A stretch of 64,000 nt of DNA from Blastocatellia bacterium (lineage in GTDB: Bacteria > Acidobacteriota > Blastocatellia > UBA7656), in NCBI GenBank assembly GCA_035275065.1, contig DATENM010000046.1:1-64000 (forward strand), given 5' to 3'. Numbering within the stretch: position 1 is the first letter of the stretch; each line of letters opens with the position of its first letter. The position numbers and the translations under genes were made by a program. Below, one piece after another: positions 29,433 to 38,669 of this stretch. The notes below the pieces were generated by a model. It made no database searches. It saw only the letters and a list, made by a program, of their open reading frames with translations, and was not told the origin of the DNA.

Positions 29433-30172
29433 TGCTTAATCTCCTAAATCATCTTTGGTCGTAGAATTGCTGGCGCAGCCCTGCTCAGGAGAGAAGGCTC
29501 TCCTGTCCCTGCGCGGGCCGGGTAAGTCGGGGACTATACGAGTATTCCTGTAAAGGTCTGTCGTTACGGTTCGGCCACGGCCCTGCTGCCTGAAAGCCGA
29601 ATCGTATGTTCCCAGGCGTGATGGCTCTTTCGATTCCGCTGATCGCTCACCGAATCGGTAATGCTCCGCTCCGTCATCCCAGATCTAACCGGCTTCCGAG
29701 CCTTAATCATAGCCTCCTTGCCGGGTTGACCACAACGGCTTACCTGCGCTCGGCTACGGCGGCGATTTTCGTCCCGCAGCGGATTCGGAGTTTACTCTAT
29801 ACCTAGTCGCGTGTCAATCAAAAAGTACAACATATTGTGGTCAAAGGAAATAGACGAGTGCGGCGGCCTTGCCCAAAAAGTCCGCCAAAAGATTCCTTCG
29901 GTTACAGCCATTTTAGAGTTTTTGGGCAAGTGGTTGAGTTTTTGGGCAAGTCCCAGAAATGGGACAGGAAACCATGATTTTCTTGAGATGGGCAACGGGC
30001 AAGATGTAGGCTTGCGGTCATGTTATTTCCGGCTCCGCCCTCAGTTTGGAGAAAGGCTAGTTTGCGCTTGCTACGATGGGCCATTATCACGCGCTCAAGT
30101 AAGGCGATCATGTCAACAGCTTGGCGCGCTGGTTTGTCACATATACGCCAAGTTCCTAACCGGCTGGTGCAT
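29433..30172. other. long nrdJ leader and AT-rich spacer
   Basis: 740 bp between the divergent nrdJ and membrane-protein starts. The nrdJ side has a leader of about 350 nt from the promoter at 29789-29817. No B12-box element of a cobalamin riboswitch was found in it. A 47-codon frame inside the leader (starting near 29711, minus strand) has AAGGAGG only 2 nt before its ATG, so it is doubtful. The rightward side is AT-rich, with two copies of TTTTTGGGCAAGT 20 bp apart near 29918-29950. Confidence 0.4.
29789..29840 (-). promoter_or_regulatory. nrdJ promoter with two candidate NrdR boxes
   Basis: Minus strand: TTGACA (29817-29812), 17-bp spacer, TAAACT (29794-29789). Box 1 at 29825-29840 reads CCACAATATGTTGTAC on the minus strand, a near-palindrome of NrdR-box type. 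Box 2 at 29794-29809 reads CGACTAGGTATAGAGT. The boxes are 15 bp apart (31 bp start to start), the spacing known for paired NrdR sites. They flank the -35 and overlap the spacer and -10, as expected for repression by the NrdR ATP-cone repressor. Confidence 0.6.
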
Positions 30173-31546
30173 ATGGACAAGACCGCGCATGCCTATATCG
30201 CCTCTCGTTTCCCCAAGACTTTGGCGACTGTGGATAGAGTATCTGGTGCGGTCTATGAAATCATTTGTAACCCAATCTTCAGTATCATTGTTGCTTTGTT
30301 ATTGGTGGTATTAGTAGCTACGGGAGTAGTGAATTTAATTGTCTCTGTTGCTATAGTGGCCGATTGGGTGCTTTCTGTTTTTTGGATAGCAAGGTCTGGC
30401 GTTGTAAGGAAGATAAGTATTCCTTCAAGACTTATTGTACTTATCGGGAGCGGGTTGCTATTGGCGTTTCTTGGCGAGCGTCTTGGCAGTTGGGCCTTAG
30501 ACAAGTATGACCAACAACATTCTAGACAAGCGGAACCGCCTCTCGTATTGTCGAAGGTAAACGAGCTTTTTCTACGCCCGTCCTCAAATGACCGGGGCTG
30601 TTTCAATGTTGGTATTCATGCGTTCACTGTTGATGTCCATTACAACGCCACAAGCGGCCCCGACATTGAAGATATTACAGTCAAGTTGAATAGCGTTTAT
30701 CACAACGGAGAACCAGACGCAGACGCGCTTTGGCAAGTCGTTTTGCAGCAACGTCATAAAGGCAGCAAAGACGAACAAGAACGTACAAAGGAAGGCTTTA
30801 AGTTGCGAGCGGGTGGTACTGAGGAAATCAGTGTAATTAGCTCACATCCTTGGTATCCGCAGGCGTCCTATATCTATAACACTGACCCTAATGCAGACGA
30901 TAAACTACCGCCAGGTAGATGCGCTCTACATCTCGGTATATTCGTTAGCGGTAGGCAGGTGGGGCCTGACCGGGTCTTTGAAACTTATTATGATCCTGAG
31001 ACAAGATGTCTTGAGTTCTGGCCACAAGAGAGTGACCAGCCAAAAACGCCTAATTCCCCTGTTAAACTGCCCAAGCTAAGTATAGAAATCCTTCCCGAAA
31101 ATCAACAAATCGTTACCGGCAAGACATTTGGCGGCATTTGTCGCTGGACAAATGTTGGGCCGGGAAAAATGTTTAACGCTATTTGTTACTCACAAGTCTA
31201 TATTTTGGATGTAGTAAACGATAGAGCCATTATTCGCAAAATAGAGGACAAGGCTGGTAACAATCTTGCCCAAGAAACTCGCATGTTAGGGAAGGAGTAT
31301 TGTGAAGGGAAGGTTAGAGGGAAAGAAATAGGCGTTGGGGAGAGTCTAACAGCCAAGGCTTTTACTCGTTCCCTAACTCCCAGTGATTTTGAGGGGATAG
31401 CCGGAACAACCAAGAGAATCTATGTTGTGTCTTGGATAGCGTGGGAAGATTCTGAGGGCAAAAAAGACTCAGCACATGACTGTCAATGGCTGCAATATCC
31501 GTATAGAAGCGCGGAGGATTGGCGACATTGCAGGGCGTCGGATTGA
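30173..31546 (+). CDS. uncharacterised membrane-anchored protein, AT-rich gene
   Basis: 457 residues from ATG 30173; alternative starts are 30110 (better ribosome site) and 30020. Two or three membrane helices lie near the N-terminus: FSIIVALLLVVLVATGVVNL with a continuation, and LIVLIGSGLLLAFLGERLGS. The remaining ~330 residues are soluble and beta-rich, with no enzymatic motif I recognise. The second part (LSIEILPENQQIVTGKTFGG) looks like an Ig-like domain. Codon use is markedly AT-rich (AGA, TTA, ATA), unlike its neighbours, suggesting recent acquisition. It stands alone between nrdJ and a sensor kinase. Function unknown. Confidence 0.7.
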   Translation: MDKTAHAYIASRFPKTLATVDRVSGAVYEIICNPIFSIIVALLLVVLVATGVVNLIVSVAIVADWVLSVFWIARSGVVRKISIPSRLIVLIGSGLLLAFLGERLGSWALDKYDQQHSRQAEPPLVLSKVNELFLRPSSNDRGCFNVGIHAFTVDVHYNATSGPDIEDITVKLNSVYHNGEPDADALWQVVLQQRHKGSKDEQERTKEGFKLRAGGTEEISVISSHPWYPQASYIYNTDPNADDKLPPGRCALHLGIFVSGRQVGPDRVFETYYDPETRCLEFWPQESDQPKTPNSPVKLPKLSIEILPENQQIVTGKTFGGICRWTNVGPGKMFNAICYSQVYILDVVNDRAIIRKIEDKAGNNLAQETRMLGKEYCEGKVRGKEIGVGESLTAKAFTRSLTPSDFEGIAGTTKRIYVVSWIAWEDSEGKKDSAHDCQWLQYPYRSAEDWRHCRASD

Positions 31547-31574
31547 CTGGCTCTTGCGTCTTCGGTTAACTCGT

Positions 31575-33659
31575 CTAGGAGGCCGAGGCGACGATGGCGA
31601 TGGGTACGCTCAGGCGAAATTGGGTGCCGTGGCCATTGGCGGCGGGGCTGAGCAACTCGACCAGGCCGCCGAGCTCGACGGCGCGGCGCTGCACGATGGC
31701 TAGGCCCAGGCCGGTGCCGCGTGACTTCGTTGAATAAAACGGCTCGAAGACTTTCTGCTGTGCCTCCGTCGCAATGCCCGGCCCGGTGTCGGTGACTGTG
31801 AGAATCAAGCGCGGCGCTTCAATCTTCGCTTGCCGCGCGCTTTCGACGTGGGCTTGAATCCTTACCTCGCCGCCTTCGTCCATCGCCTGCACGGCGTTAA
31901 TGACCAGATTGCTCAGCGCCTCGCGCAACGCACCGGCCTCGGTGCCGGTCAGCGTCACATCCATAGCCGATTCAACCGTGATGACGACGCCAAGCGCTTT
32001 TGCCTCGGCGGCAATCAACGCCACCGTTGAGTCAATCAGGTCGGCGAGCGCCACAGGCCGCTGGTCGGCGTGGCTCGGGCGGCTGAAGGCCAGCAGTTGT
32101 GAGACCGTGCGGTTCAGCCGGTCTATCTCGCTGACGATCAACTCCAGGTCGCGGTCGTAAGCCTTCAAGGCTTCCTCTTCGCGCATCACCTGAGCGATGG
32201 ACTTGATGGCCGACAGCGGATTCTTGACTTCGTGTGCCACCTGCGCCGCCATCTGGCCGAGCGTCGCCAGCCGCTCGCGCGCCGCCAGCTCGCGTTCGAG
32301 CCGCACCTTCTCTTCGATCAAGCGGCAGCCTTCGACTTCGACGGCCACCTGCCCGGCGATGACGTCTAGCACCGAGCGCTTCTCGCTGGTCAGATGGTGC
32401 GGCGCGGCGGCGATAATCATCAAACCGATGATCTGCCCTTCGCGCCTGAGCGCGTAGGTGATGGTTGCGCCGATCAGATCGAGGTCTTCATCCGTCTCGA
32501 CAGATTCGGCGTCCCACTCGGCGAGCTTATCGATCAAGCGGCGCTCGGGGCTTGCGGGCGCGGCAGCTTCAACGGTGATGATCCTTACACTCTCAAGCTC
32601 CAGGCCACGCCGAATCGTCTCTTCGCTGTAGCGCACAAAAGCCGCCAGCTCGCCAAAGCCTTCGGCGCCGGTCGCGACCTGGCGCACGACGTCGCGATAG
32701 AGGCCGATCTCGCTGGTGAACAGTTGATGCACAGCGCGGTCAATCGTTCGCACCAGCGGCCCGGCCAGCGCCACCATGCCGAGCAGCAGAATCACTTCGA
32801 CGACGCCCGGCGTGATCGTGAAGCGGTCAACGAGGAACTGATCGAGCCGCCGCACGCCGTAGGTGTAGACGGCGATGAAGACCAGCGCGAAGACGGCGTA
32901 GACCAGACTGTCACGCACCGCCACGTCCACGATGCGGTAACGGTAGACGTGATAGGCGACGAAAAAGATTGGCAGCAGCGATAGCAAGATGAAGCTGACC
33001 CAGAGGAAATCGTTCGGCCCCGAGCGCGCAATAGCGACGACGTAAAACTGTAATGCGCCGTTCAGCACCAACAGCACGCCCAGCCGCTTGAAGAAAGTGC
33101 GCTCGCGCTCGGCGTCCTCGGCCAGCTTCTTGACGATGGCCCAATCCAACAGCGCCGACGAGACCATCACCAGCAGATACCAGATGGCGTAAGGGATCAG
33201 CAGGACGCGAATCTTCAGCATGAAGGGGCGGTAATCGCCACTGGTGACCCGATAGATGGCATAAGGCAGGAAGGCCATCGGCACGTAGAGCGCCGCGCCG
33301 ACCATCTGCACCCCGCGCCGCCCGAGCGTCCGGTAGCCGTCGAGCGACGCCCACATCGCGACGTGCGCGTGCAGCAGCGCCGCCGGCAACAGCGCCACCC
33401 CCGTCGTCGCCAGCACATCCCAGGCGCGCAGCAGAAAGGTCAGCCGCTCGCGCCCCAGCAACAGCTCGTGCAGGGTGATGAAGAGATTGCCGAGGAACCA
33501 GACGCCGAGGCAGAGATTGAGAATTGTAATTAATCGCACGGGCTGCGACTGGCTCTGCTGGGTGCCGAGCCGCCGGCTCCAGATCAGCCATGCGATGTAG
33601 AGGTGCAGCATCGCGCCGGTCGCGAAGCCTACGAGCTTGAGGATTTGAATCGGGGACAT
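31575..33659 (-). CDS. membrane-bound sensor histidine kinase with GAF domain
   Basis: 694 residues. The N-terminal ~300 residues contain about seven to eight membrane helices. A linker leads to a GAF-like domain (about 340-460, ending VLDVIAGQVAVEVEG), then HisKA with the phospho-acceptor in VAHEVKNPLSAIKSIAQV (His near 474) and a full HATPase: LVINAVQAM (N box), DTGPGI (G1), GTGLGLAIV (G2). It resembles NtrB/ZraS-like kinases with a long membrane input. No response regulator is adjacent, so it is an orphan in this window. The signal is unknown. Confidence 0.9.
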   Translation of the reverse strand: MSPIQILKLVGFATGAMLHLYIAWLIWSRRLGTQQSQSQPVRLITILNLCLGVWFLGNLFITLHELLLGRERLTFLLRAWDVLATTGVALLPAALLHAHVAMWASLDGYRTLGRRGVQMVGAALYVPMAFLPYAIYRVTSGDYRPFMLKIRVLLIPYAIWYLLVMVSSALLDWAIVKKLAEDAERERTFFKRLGVLLVLNGALQFYVVAIARSGPNDFLWVSFILLSLLPIFFVAYHVYRYRIVDVAVRDSLVYAVFALVFIAVYTYGVRRLDQFLVDRFTITPGVVEVILLLGMVALAGPLVRTIDRAVHQLFTSEIGLYRDVVRQVATGAEGFGELAAFVRYSEETIRRGLELESVRIITVEAAAPASPERRLIDKLAEWDAESVETDEDLDLIGATITYALRREGQIIGLMIIAAAPHHLTSEKRSVLDVIAGQVAVEVEGCRLIEEKVRLERELAARERLATLGQMAAQVAHEVKNPLSAIKSIAQVMREEEALKAYDRDLELIVSEIDRLNRTVSQLLAFSRPSHADQRPVALADLIDSTVALIAAEAKALGVVITVESAMDVTLTGTEAGALREALSNLVINAVQAMDEGGEVRIQAHVESARQAKIEAPRLILTVTDTGPGIATEAQQKVFEPFYSTKSRGTGLGLAIVQRRAVELGGLVELLSPAANGHGTQFRLSVPIAIVASAS

Positions 33660-33731
33660 AAGTCACCGACGCGGCGACGGGCGCCGGGAAAGCGGGGCCG
33701 CCTTCCTGCCTTTCCGCCGCCGCGTCGCAAG

Positions 33732-34457
33732 TCAGCGCCCGAAGCGCGCCGCGTCTTTGCTCGCGTAGGCGGCGACGGCGTTGTCGGCGACGGCGGTCTG
33801 CTGAAGCAATCCGACGACTTCGGCGAGCCGCGCCGCCGGAATGGCACAGGTCATCTCGTTGTTCGACATGCCTGTGCGCACGCGGCTCAGCATGCAGCCG
33901 ACCGAAACAGCGACGGCATGGTGCTGGCGGGCCATCGGGATGATGTGGCACTGCGGCTTGCCTTCAAACTTCAGGCCCGGCACGGCGTCGGAAAGAATCA
34001 TCGCCTGCCGCGGGTTGACGCGTAAAAAGATCACGTCCGGGTCTGCCGAGGTTTCGGCGAGCGGCCCGTAGGTGATGTAATCGTACTGCTGTCCGACGAC
34101 GGGAATCTGCGGCACCATGTCGAGTGTCACCCATCCGGATTCGAGGATCGCCGCAACGTCCAGGTTGCCGGCAACCTCTTCAATACTTTTGAGTCCGTGC
34201 GTCAAACTGCCGACCGAGCAGTTGCCGTGGTCTTCCGGCTCGGTCGTAAAGGTGCGGCCGGCGGCTTCCATCCAGAAGACGCAACCGGCAGGCACTCGGC
34301 CTGTGCGCCCGTCGGCCAACGGCTCCGGCACATCGCTTTCATAGCGCGGCACGTCCTGCGGCGCCTCGTCGGAAAAGGTGATCGCCAGCGGCGGCGTTTG
34401 TAGTCCGAGCAGCGAGCCGAGCTGGCCCGCCAATGCCTTCCAGTCCTGTGTGGTCAT
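33732..34457 (-). CDS. DUF169 family protein
   Basis: 241 residues from the ATG at 34457, chosen because GAGGAG lies 9 nt upstream; an ATG at 34490 would add 11 residues. Sequence features typical of DUF169: PPLAITFSDEAP near the N-terminus, a Cys-containing VPAGCVFWMEAAGRTFTT, DHGNCSVGSLTHGL, and a C-terminal MSNNEMTCAIPAARL. The conserved Cys residues (CVFW, NCSVG, GCML, TCAIP) suggest metal or cofactor binding, but no activity is established for the family. It is in a run of leftward genes without a tight operon partner. Confidence 0.85.
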   Translation of the reverse strand: MTTQDWKALAGQLGSLLGLQTPPLAITFSDEAPQDVPRYESDVPEPLADGRTGRVPAGCVFWMEAAGRTFTTEPEDHGNCSVGSLTHGLKSIEEVAGNLDVAAILESGWVTLDMVPQIPVVGQQYDYITYGPLAETSADPDVIFLRVNPRQAMILSDAVPGLKFEGKPQCHIIPMARQHHAVAVSVGCMLSRVRTGMSNNEMTCAIPAARLAEVVGLLQQTAVADNAVAAYASKDAARFGR

Positions 34458-34523
34458 CCAGTGATTCTCCTCGTTCGAGTTAGCTGACAAAAATGAATCG
34501 CCAGGATTATAATGGCTCGCGCC

Positions 34524-36401
34524 TCACCAGGCGATGGCGTAGCGCCCGCGGCGCGGGTCGGCGCCGCCTTCGATGACGCCCGTATCCGAGCGCAGCATGA
34601 TGATGGTCGGGGCGCTCGGATTGCCCCACGCCGCCTGCATCTCGACCTTGTGGCCGCGCGCCGCTAACTGGTCGGCGACCTCTTTGGCGATGCGCGATTC
34701 GAGGTTCAAGACGCCCGCGTTGAAGCGATGATCGTCGAACGAGCTGACCAGGTGCAGCGTTTGAAAGCGCGGCGCTTCGACCGCTTCCTGCACGTTCATG
34801 CCGAACTCGATGACGTTGAGCAGGACTTGAACCAGTGACTGATCCTGATTGTCGCCGCCCGGCGTCGACAGCACCAGCAGCGGCTTGCCATCCTTCATCA
34901 CCAGCGTCGGCGTTAGCGTGATGCGCGGCCGCTTGCCCGGCTGCAAGACGTTCGGGTGATGCTCTTCGAGCAAGAAGGATTGCATGCGCTGGCCCATCAG
35001 CACGCCGGTGTCGCCTGCGACAACCGCCGGCAGCCACGCGCCCGACGGCGTCGCCGAAAAGACGTTGCCGTCTTTGTCCATCACGTTGACGCAGGTCGTG
35101 TCGTTGGCGCGCTCGGCCTCGGGCACTTGCGACTGGCCGGTTAAGCGCGGCTGCGCGTGACCGCTATCAACCGGCTTCACGCTCGCCGGGTCGCCGGGCC
35201 GTTGTTCGAGCGAGGCGCGTTGCGCATCGATCAGGCGGCGGCGCGCCGTCGCATACTCTTTCGACAGCAGCTCTTTCGCCGGCACCTTCACAAAATCCGG
35301 GTCGCCGTAATAACGATCACGGTCGGCAAACGCCAGCTTCATCGCTTCGGTGAGCGTGTGGATGTATTCCGCCGAGTTCGGCTTCATCAGTCGCAGGTCG
35401 TAGCCTTCGAGCAGGTTGAGCATTTCAAGCATCGCCGGCCCTTGCGCCCAGAAGCCGGTTTTATAAACCTCATAGCCGCGATAGCTCGCATGCATCGGCT
35501 CTTCGACTCGGGCATGGAAAGCCGCAAAGTCCGCGGCGCGCAGCAATCCGCCCTGGGCTTCGGCAAACTCGCCGATGCGCCGGGCGATGGGGCCTTTATA
35601 AAAATAATCACGCGCCGCCATCAAGGCCGCGTGGCGGCCATGCGAGGCGGCGTCTTTCTCGGCGCCGACGATCTCGCGCAACGTGCGCGCAAGGTCGGGC
35701 TGCGTGAACATCTCGCCGACTTTGGGGACGCGGCCATTCGGTAAAAAGAGCTTGGCGCTGGTCGCCCACGGCTCAAAGATTTTGCGCGTCCGCTCGATGT
35801 AGCTAACGCGCAATTCGTCTATCGGGAAGCCATCGGCCAGCTCGATGGCCGGCTGCATCACTTCGGCCAGTGATTTGGTGCCGAACTGGTCGAGCGCGGT
35901 GACGACGGCGTCAAGCACGCCGGGCACGGTCGCAGGCAGTATGCCCGACGAAGGGATGGTGCCGGGCCGCGCGCCGCCTTCATTGATCGAGACGTATTCG
36001 GGCGAGCCGCGATAGACCGGCCCCTTCGCATCTTTGTTCTGCCGCGCCCATGCGATGAAGAAGTCGCGGGTCGCCAGCTTCGGCGCGATGCCCTGGCCGT
36101 TGATGACCGCAGGCTTGCCGTTTGCGGTTTTAATGATGATCGGCACCTCACCGCCGAACGAGAAGTGCGAAAACTCGATGACCGAGGCCGCAAGTATCGC
36201 GGCGCAACCGGCGTCCACAGCGTTGCCGCCCTGCTGGAGCAGGCGCATGCCGGCTTCGGCTGAAAGCGGGTGGCCGGCGGCGACCACACCGCGCTTGCCG
36301 CGCACGACGGGCCGGAAGGTCTCGGCTTCGGGAACGATTGTCGAAGCGAAAAAAATGGCGGTGACGATGACGAACGACAGCAGACCGGGCAGCGTTCTCA
36401 T
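34524..36401 (-). CDS. ggt: gamma-glutamyltransferase
   Basis: 625 residues from the ATG at 36401 (TAAGGAGG, 5 nt spacing); an upstream ATG at 36422 precedes that ribosome site and is rejected. A signal peptide (LPGLLSFVIVTAIFFAST) directs it to the periplasm. The N-terminal nucleophile hydrolase is cut autocatalytically before the Thr in ANDTTCVNVMDKDGN (near residue 434). The substrate loop STPGGDNQDQS and the early GGNAVDAGCAA motif are present. It cleaves gamma-glutamyl bonds of glutathione or gamma-glutamyl peptides. Length is usual for the family. It could be a related acylase, since GGT and cephalosporin acylases share the fold. Confidence 0.9.
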   Translation of the reverse strand: MRTLPGLLSFVIVTAIFFASTIVPEAETFRPVVRGKRGVVAAGHPLSAEAGMRLLQQGGNAVDAGCAAILAASVIEFSHFSFGGEVPIIIKTANGKPAVINGQGIAPKLATRDFFIAWARQNKDAKGPVYRGSPEYVSINEGGARPGTIPSSGILPATVPGVLDAVVTALDQFGTKSLAEVMQPAIELADGFPIDELRVSYIERTRKIFEPWATSAKLFLPNGRVPKVGEMFTQPDLARTLREIVGAEKDAASHGRHAALMAARDYFYKGPIARRIGEFAEAQGGLLRAADFAAFHARVEEPMHASYRGYEVYKTGFWAQGPAMLEMLNLLEGYDLRLMKPNSAEYIHTLTEAMKLAFADRDRYYGDPDFVKVPAKELLSKEYATARRRLIDAQRASLEQRPGDPASVKPVDSGHAQPRLTGQSQVPEAERANDTTCVNVMDKDGNVFSATPSGAWLPAVVAGDTGVLMGQRMQSFLLEEHHPNVLQPGKRPRITLTPTLVMKDGKPLLVLSTPGGDNQDQSLVQVLLNVIEFGMNVQEAVEAPRFQTLHLVSSFDDHRFNAGVLNLESRIAKEVADQLAARGHKVEMQAAWGNPSAPTIIMLRSDTGVIEGGADPRRGRYAIAW

Positions 36402-36711
36402 ACGAGCCTCCTTAGGATGCATGGTGAGAAGGACAGTTTCTGTCTTTGCCGACTGGCTGTCAACGCGGCGTCATCCCCGATTGCTCTACAGCTTATTTGA
36501 AACGATTACCTGTAAGAGAGGCCAGCGGAAGTTATTCATTGCGGCCATCCTCTGCCCGAAAAAATCCTCAACCCCGTTGGCATGCTTCTCCGGTGGCGGG
36601 AGGGTGCCGCGCTCTTCTAAAGTCTTGCGCGCGACGCGCTGTACACGCGCGAAGAGGTACCGCATCGCTTGCTGGTCAGAGGCCGGCCGGCCTTCTTCTC
36701 CTGTGCGAAGC
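36402..36711. other. intergenic, nothing firm
   Basis: 310 bp between two leftward genes. A 58-codon frame on the minus strand (starting MRYLFARVQRVARKTLEERG) exists but has no ribosome site. It presumably holds the ggt promoter. Confidence 0.35.
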
Positions 36712-37590
36712 TCAACGACTCGCCGCGCGCAGTTCGATCTGGCCGTCGCGCACCCGCACCTCGAAGCAGGGTTGCGCGTGGACCGAAGGCCCTTCAATCA
36801 CCCGCCCATCTTCGAGTGCGAATCGCGAGCCATGCCAGGGACAGCGCACGCTGGCATCTTCAAGCGTTCCTTGTGCGAGCGGCCCGCCCATATGCGAGCA
36901 CGTTTCGGCAATCGCATAAATCCGCTCGCCCCGCCGCACGAGCAATACCGGCACGCCGTCGGCCTCGACGCGCTGCAACTCGCCATCGCGCAGCTCGGCT
37001 TCAGCCATGACAGAGGTAAACTCGTCGGGCAGCTCCTGGTCAGCCGTGTGGTCAACCCCGACCTGCTCGCCATAAACAAGATGCCCGCCCAGATAAGCCG
37101 CGGCGCTGGAGATCACAAAACCAAGCGCCGCAAACCCTCGGCCCGCGCGACGCTCACCCCGCCGCCGGCAAACCAGCGAGGCCGCGTAGAGCGCCAGCGC
37201 GCTGGCGTTCATCAGCCCATGGGTGATGCCGATGCGGCGCGCATGGCCATCGGTGTGCGCCCAGTCCGTCAGCCCCGTCAGCGCCGAGCCGGCGGCGCCG
37301 ACCACTCCGACGGTGACTGCCGTATCGGCGGCCTCAGCGAACCGCTCGCGCCCGCCGATTTCATCCATGGCGTCGAGCACCAGCGCCGCCGTCCACGCGC
37401 CGATGGGCACATCGGTCAGCACTGAATGAAGCGGGTGGCCGAGCCATGTGCCGTGCAGAAAGTTTTTAATCTTCCTCCCGGCGATGCCGCCTGCTTGGAA
37501 GGTTTCGGCAATCGCTGGCTGCAACGAATCGGCAACGACGTCGAGCCAAGCCTGTTTATCGATAAGCTGAATCGCGACGTTTGATGACAT
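36712..37590 (-). CDS. Rieske [2Fe-2S] protein with DUF2231 membrane domain
   Basis: 292 residues from the ATG at 37590 (GAGGA 5 nt upstream); 37614 is an alternative. The N-terminal half is a DUF2231-type membrane domain with a GHPLHSVLTDVPIGAW motif and about four helices. The C-terminal ~100 residues form a Rieske domain with cluster ligands CSHMGG and CPWHGSRF. The fusion suggests a membrane-tethered electron-transfer protein whose haem or quinone partner is unknown; DUF2231 proteins often accompany haem-dependent oxidoreductases. No oxygenase is nearby. Confidence 0.88.
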   Translation of the reverse strand: MSSNVAIQLIDKQAWLDVVADSLQPAIAETFQAGGIAGRKIKNFLHGTWLGHPLHSVLTDVPIGAWTAALVLDAMDEIGGRERFAEAADTAVTVGVVGAAGSALTGLTDWAHTDGHARRIGITHGLMNASALALYAASLVCRRRGERRAGRGFAALGFVISSAAAYLGGHLVYGEQVGVDHTADQELPDEFTSVMAEAELRDGELQRVEADGVPVLLVRRGERIYAIAETCSHMGGPLAQGTLEDASVRCPWHGSRFALEDGRVIEGPSVHAQPCFEVRVRDGQIELRAASR

Positions 37591-37830
37591 TGAGTCCTCT
37601 TTCCTATCACCCATTCGTGAATGAGACTATTTATATCGCAGTGGCTGCTTGTGGAGGGTGAGGTTGAGCAGGTTGAACTAGCGACCGCCGCGATAGGTTG
37701 CGCTCGCGCCCACTGTCGGTTGCCATGCTAAGCGACTAACGCTACCTTTGGGTTGTGCGCTGTTAGCCGCTACACTATTACTACATTCGCTAACTGCAAC
37801 TTGTCAACCATCCCGCCCTCGCGGTGTCGC

Positions 37831-37860
37831 TTGATGGCGGCGCACCGGGCAACTTATAAT
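37831..37860 (+). promoter_or_regulatory. sigma70-type promoter for L,D-transpeptidase gene
   Basis: TTGATG (37831-37836), 18-bp spacer, perfect TATAAT (37855-37860), 50 bp before the ATG at 37910. The rest of the 319-bp divergent gap 37591-37909 shows nothing recognisable. Confidence 0.6.
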
Positions 37861-37909
37861 CGCTCGCGATAACCAGAGCGCCTACTGCCTGACGGACAGG
37901 AGTCGAAAA

Positions 37910-38533
37910 ATGAAGCGCATACTCGGACTGGCGCTCGTGGTTGCTGCCGCCACCACTGCCTGGATCATGTCACAAAAGAAGGTCGTCACGCCCGCTGATG
38001 CGGCGCCGCTTGCGCCCGCAATCAAGTCATCCACTGAGCCGCGCCCGGACACGCCGTTGAAATTGCCGCTCGCCGCGCCGCACATCCTCGTCAAGAAAGG
38101 CGAGCGCCGGTTGTTGCTTTTCGACGGCGACCGTCAATTGCGCGTCTACCGCATCGGCCTGGGCTTTACGCCGACAGGCGACAAGGTGCGACAGGGCGAT
38201 GGGCGCACCCCTGAAGGCAGCTTCTATGTCTGCGTCAAGAACGAGGCGAGCAAATTTTATCGCTCGCTCGGCCTGAGCTATCCCGACAAAACGCACGCGG
38301 CGCGCGGCCTGCGCGACGGGCTGATCGACCGCGCGCAGCACGACGAGATCGTTAGCGCCCTCGACCGCCGCCAGCGCCCGCCGTGGAATACGCGGCTGGG
38401 CGGCGAGATATTCATTCACGGGAACGGCTCGTCGAACGATTGGACGTGGGGCTGCGTGGCGCTCGACGACGTAGATATGAAAGAGCTCTTCGAGGCCGTG
38501 CCGAAGGGTGTCGCCGTTGTCATCGAGCCATAA
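37910..38533 (+). CDS. L,D-transpeptidase (YkuD) family protein
   Basis: 207 residues with an N-terminal signal or anchor (RILGLALVVAAATTAWIM). The YkuD domain starts at about residue 60: HILVKKGERRLLLFDGDRQL, then GDGRTPEGSF, and the active site HGNGSSNDWTWGCVALDD with His170 and Cys182. Such enzymes form 3-3 cross-links in peptidoglycan or attach proteins to it; some members are murein endopeptidase-like. AGGAG lies 8 nt before the ATG. The gene is monocistronic, ended by a hairpin repeat and a strong bidirectional terminator. Confidence 0.9.
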   Translation: MKRILGLALVVAAATTAWIMSQKKVVTPADAAPLAPAIKSSTEPRPDTPLKLPLAAPHILVKKGERRLLLFDGDRQLRVYRIGLGFTPTGDKVRQGDGRTPEGSFYVCVKNEASKFYRSLGLSYPDKTHAARGLRDGLIDRAQHDEIVSALDRRQRPPWNTRLGGEIFIHGNGSSNDWTWGCVALDDVDMKELFEAVPKGVAVVIEP

Positions 38534-38550
38534 TGATTTCCGCCATCGGG

Positions 38551-38608
38551 TGTAGCGCAATCTGTTAGATTGCGCGAGCCCATGCGCAATCTAACAGATT
38601 GCGCTACA
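38551..38608. repeat. 25-bp perfect hairpin, copy 1 of 2
   Basis: Arms 38551-38575 and 38584-38608 are exact reverse complements around an 8-nt loop (GAGCCCAT). The left arm begins TGTAGCGCAATCTG. A second copy at 46767-46824 differs by a paired change in both arms. Confidence 0.9.
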
Positions 38609-38613
38609 TGACG

Positions 38614-38646
38614 AAGGCCCGCGCTGCTCTCAACAGCGCGGGCCTT
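38614..38646. terminator. bidirectional intrinsic terminator
   Basis: A 13-bp GC-rich stem, AAGGCCCGCGCTG (38614-38626) with its exact complement at 38634-38646 and a 7-nt loop. A short T-rich stretch follows (TTTCGCTTT). It lies between the convergent L,D-transpeptidase and subtilase genes. Confidence 0.75.
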
Positions 38647-38669
38647 TCGCTTTGGTGATGGCGCGGCGG

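Noticed and set aside
29433..29790. Cobalamin riboswitch in the nrdJ leader
   Set aside because: Expected for a B12-dependent enzyme gene in some bacteria, but no B12-box or matching core was found on the leader strand.
36486..36720. A small leftward gene upstream of ggt
   Set aside because: No ribosome site, overlap with the end of the Rieske gene, and no recognisable sequence.
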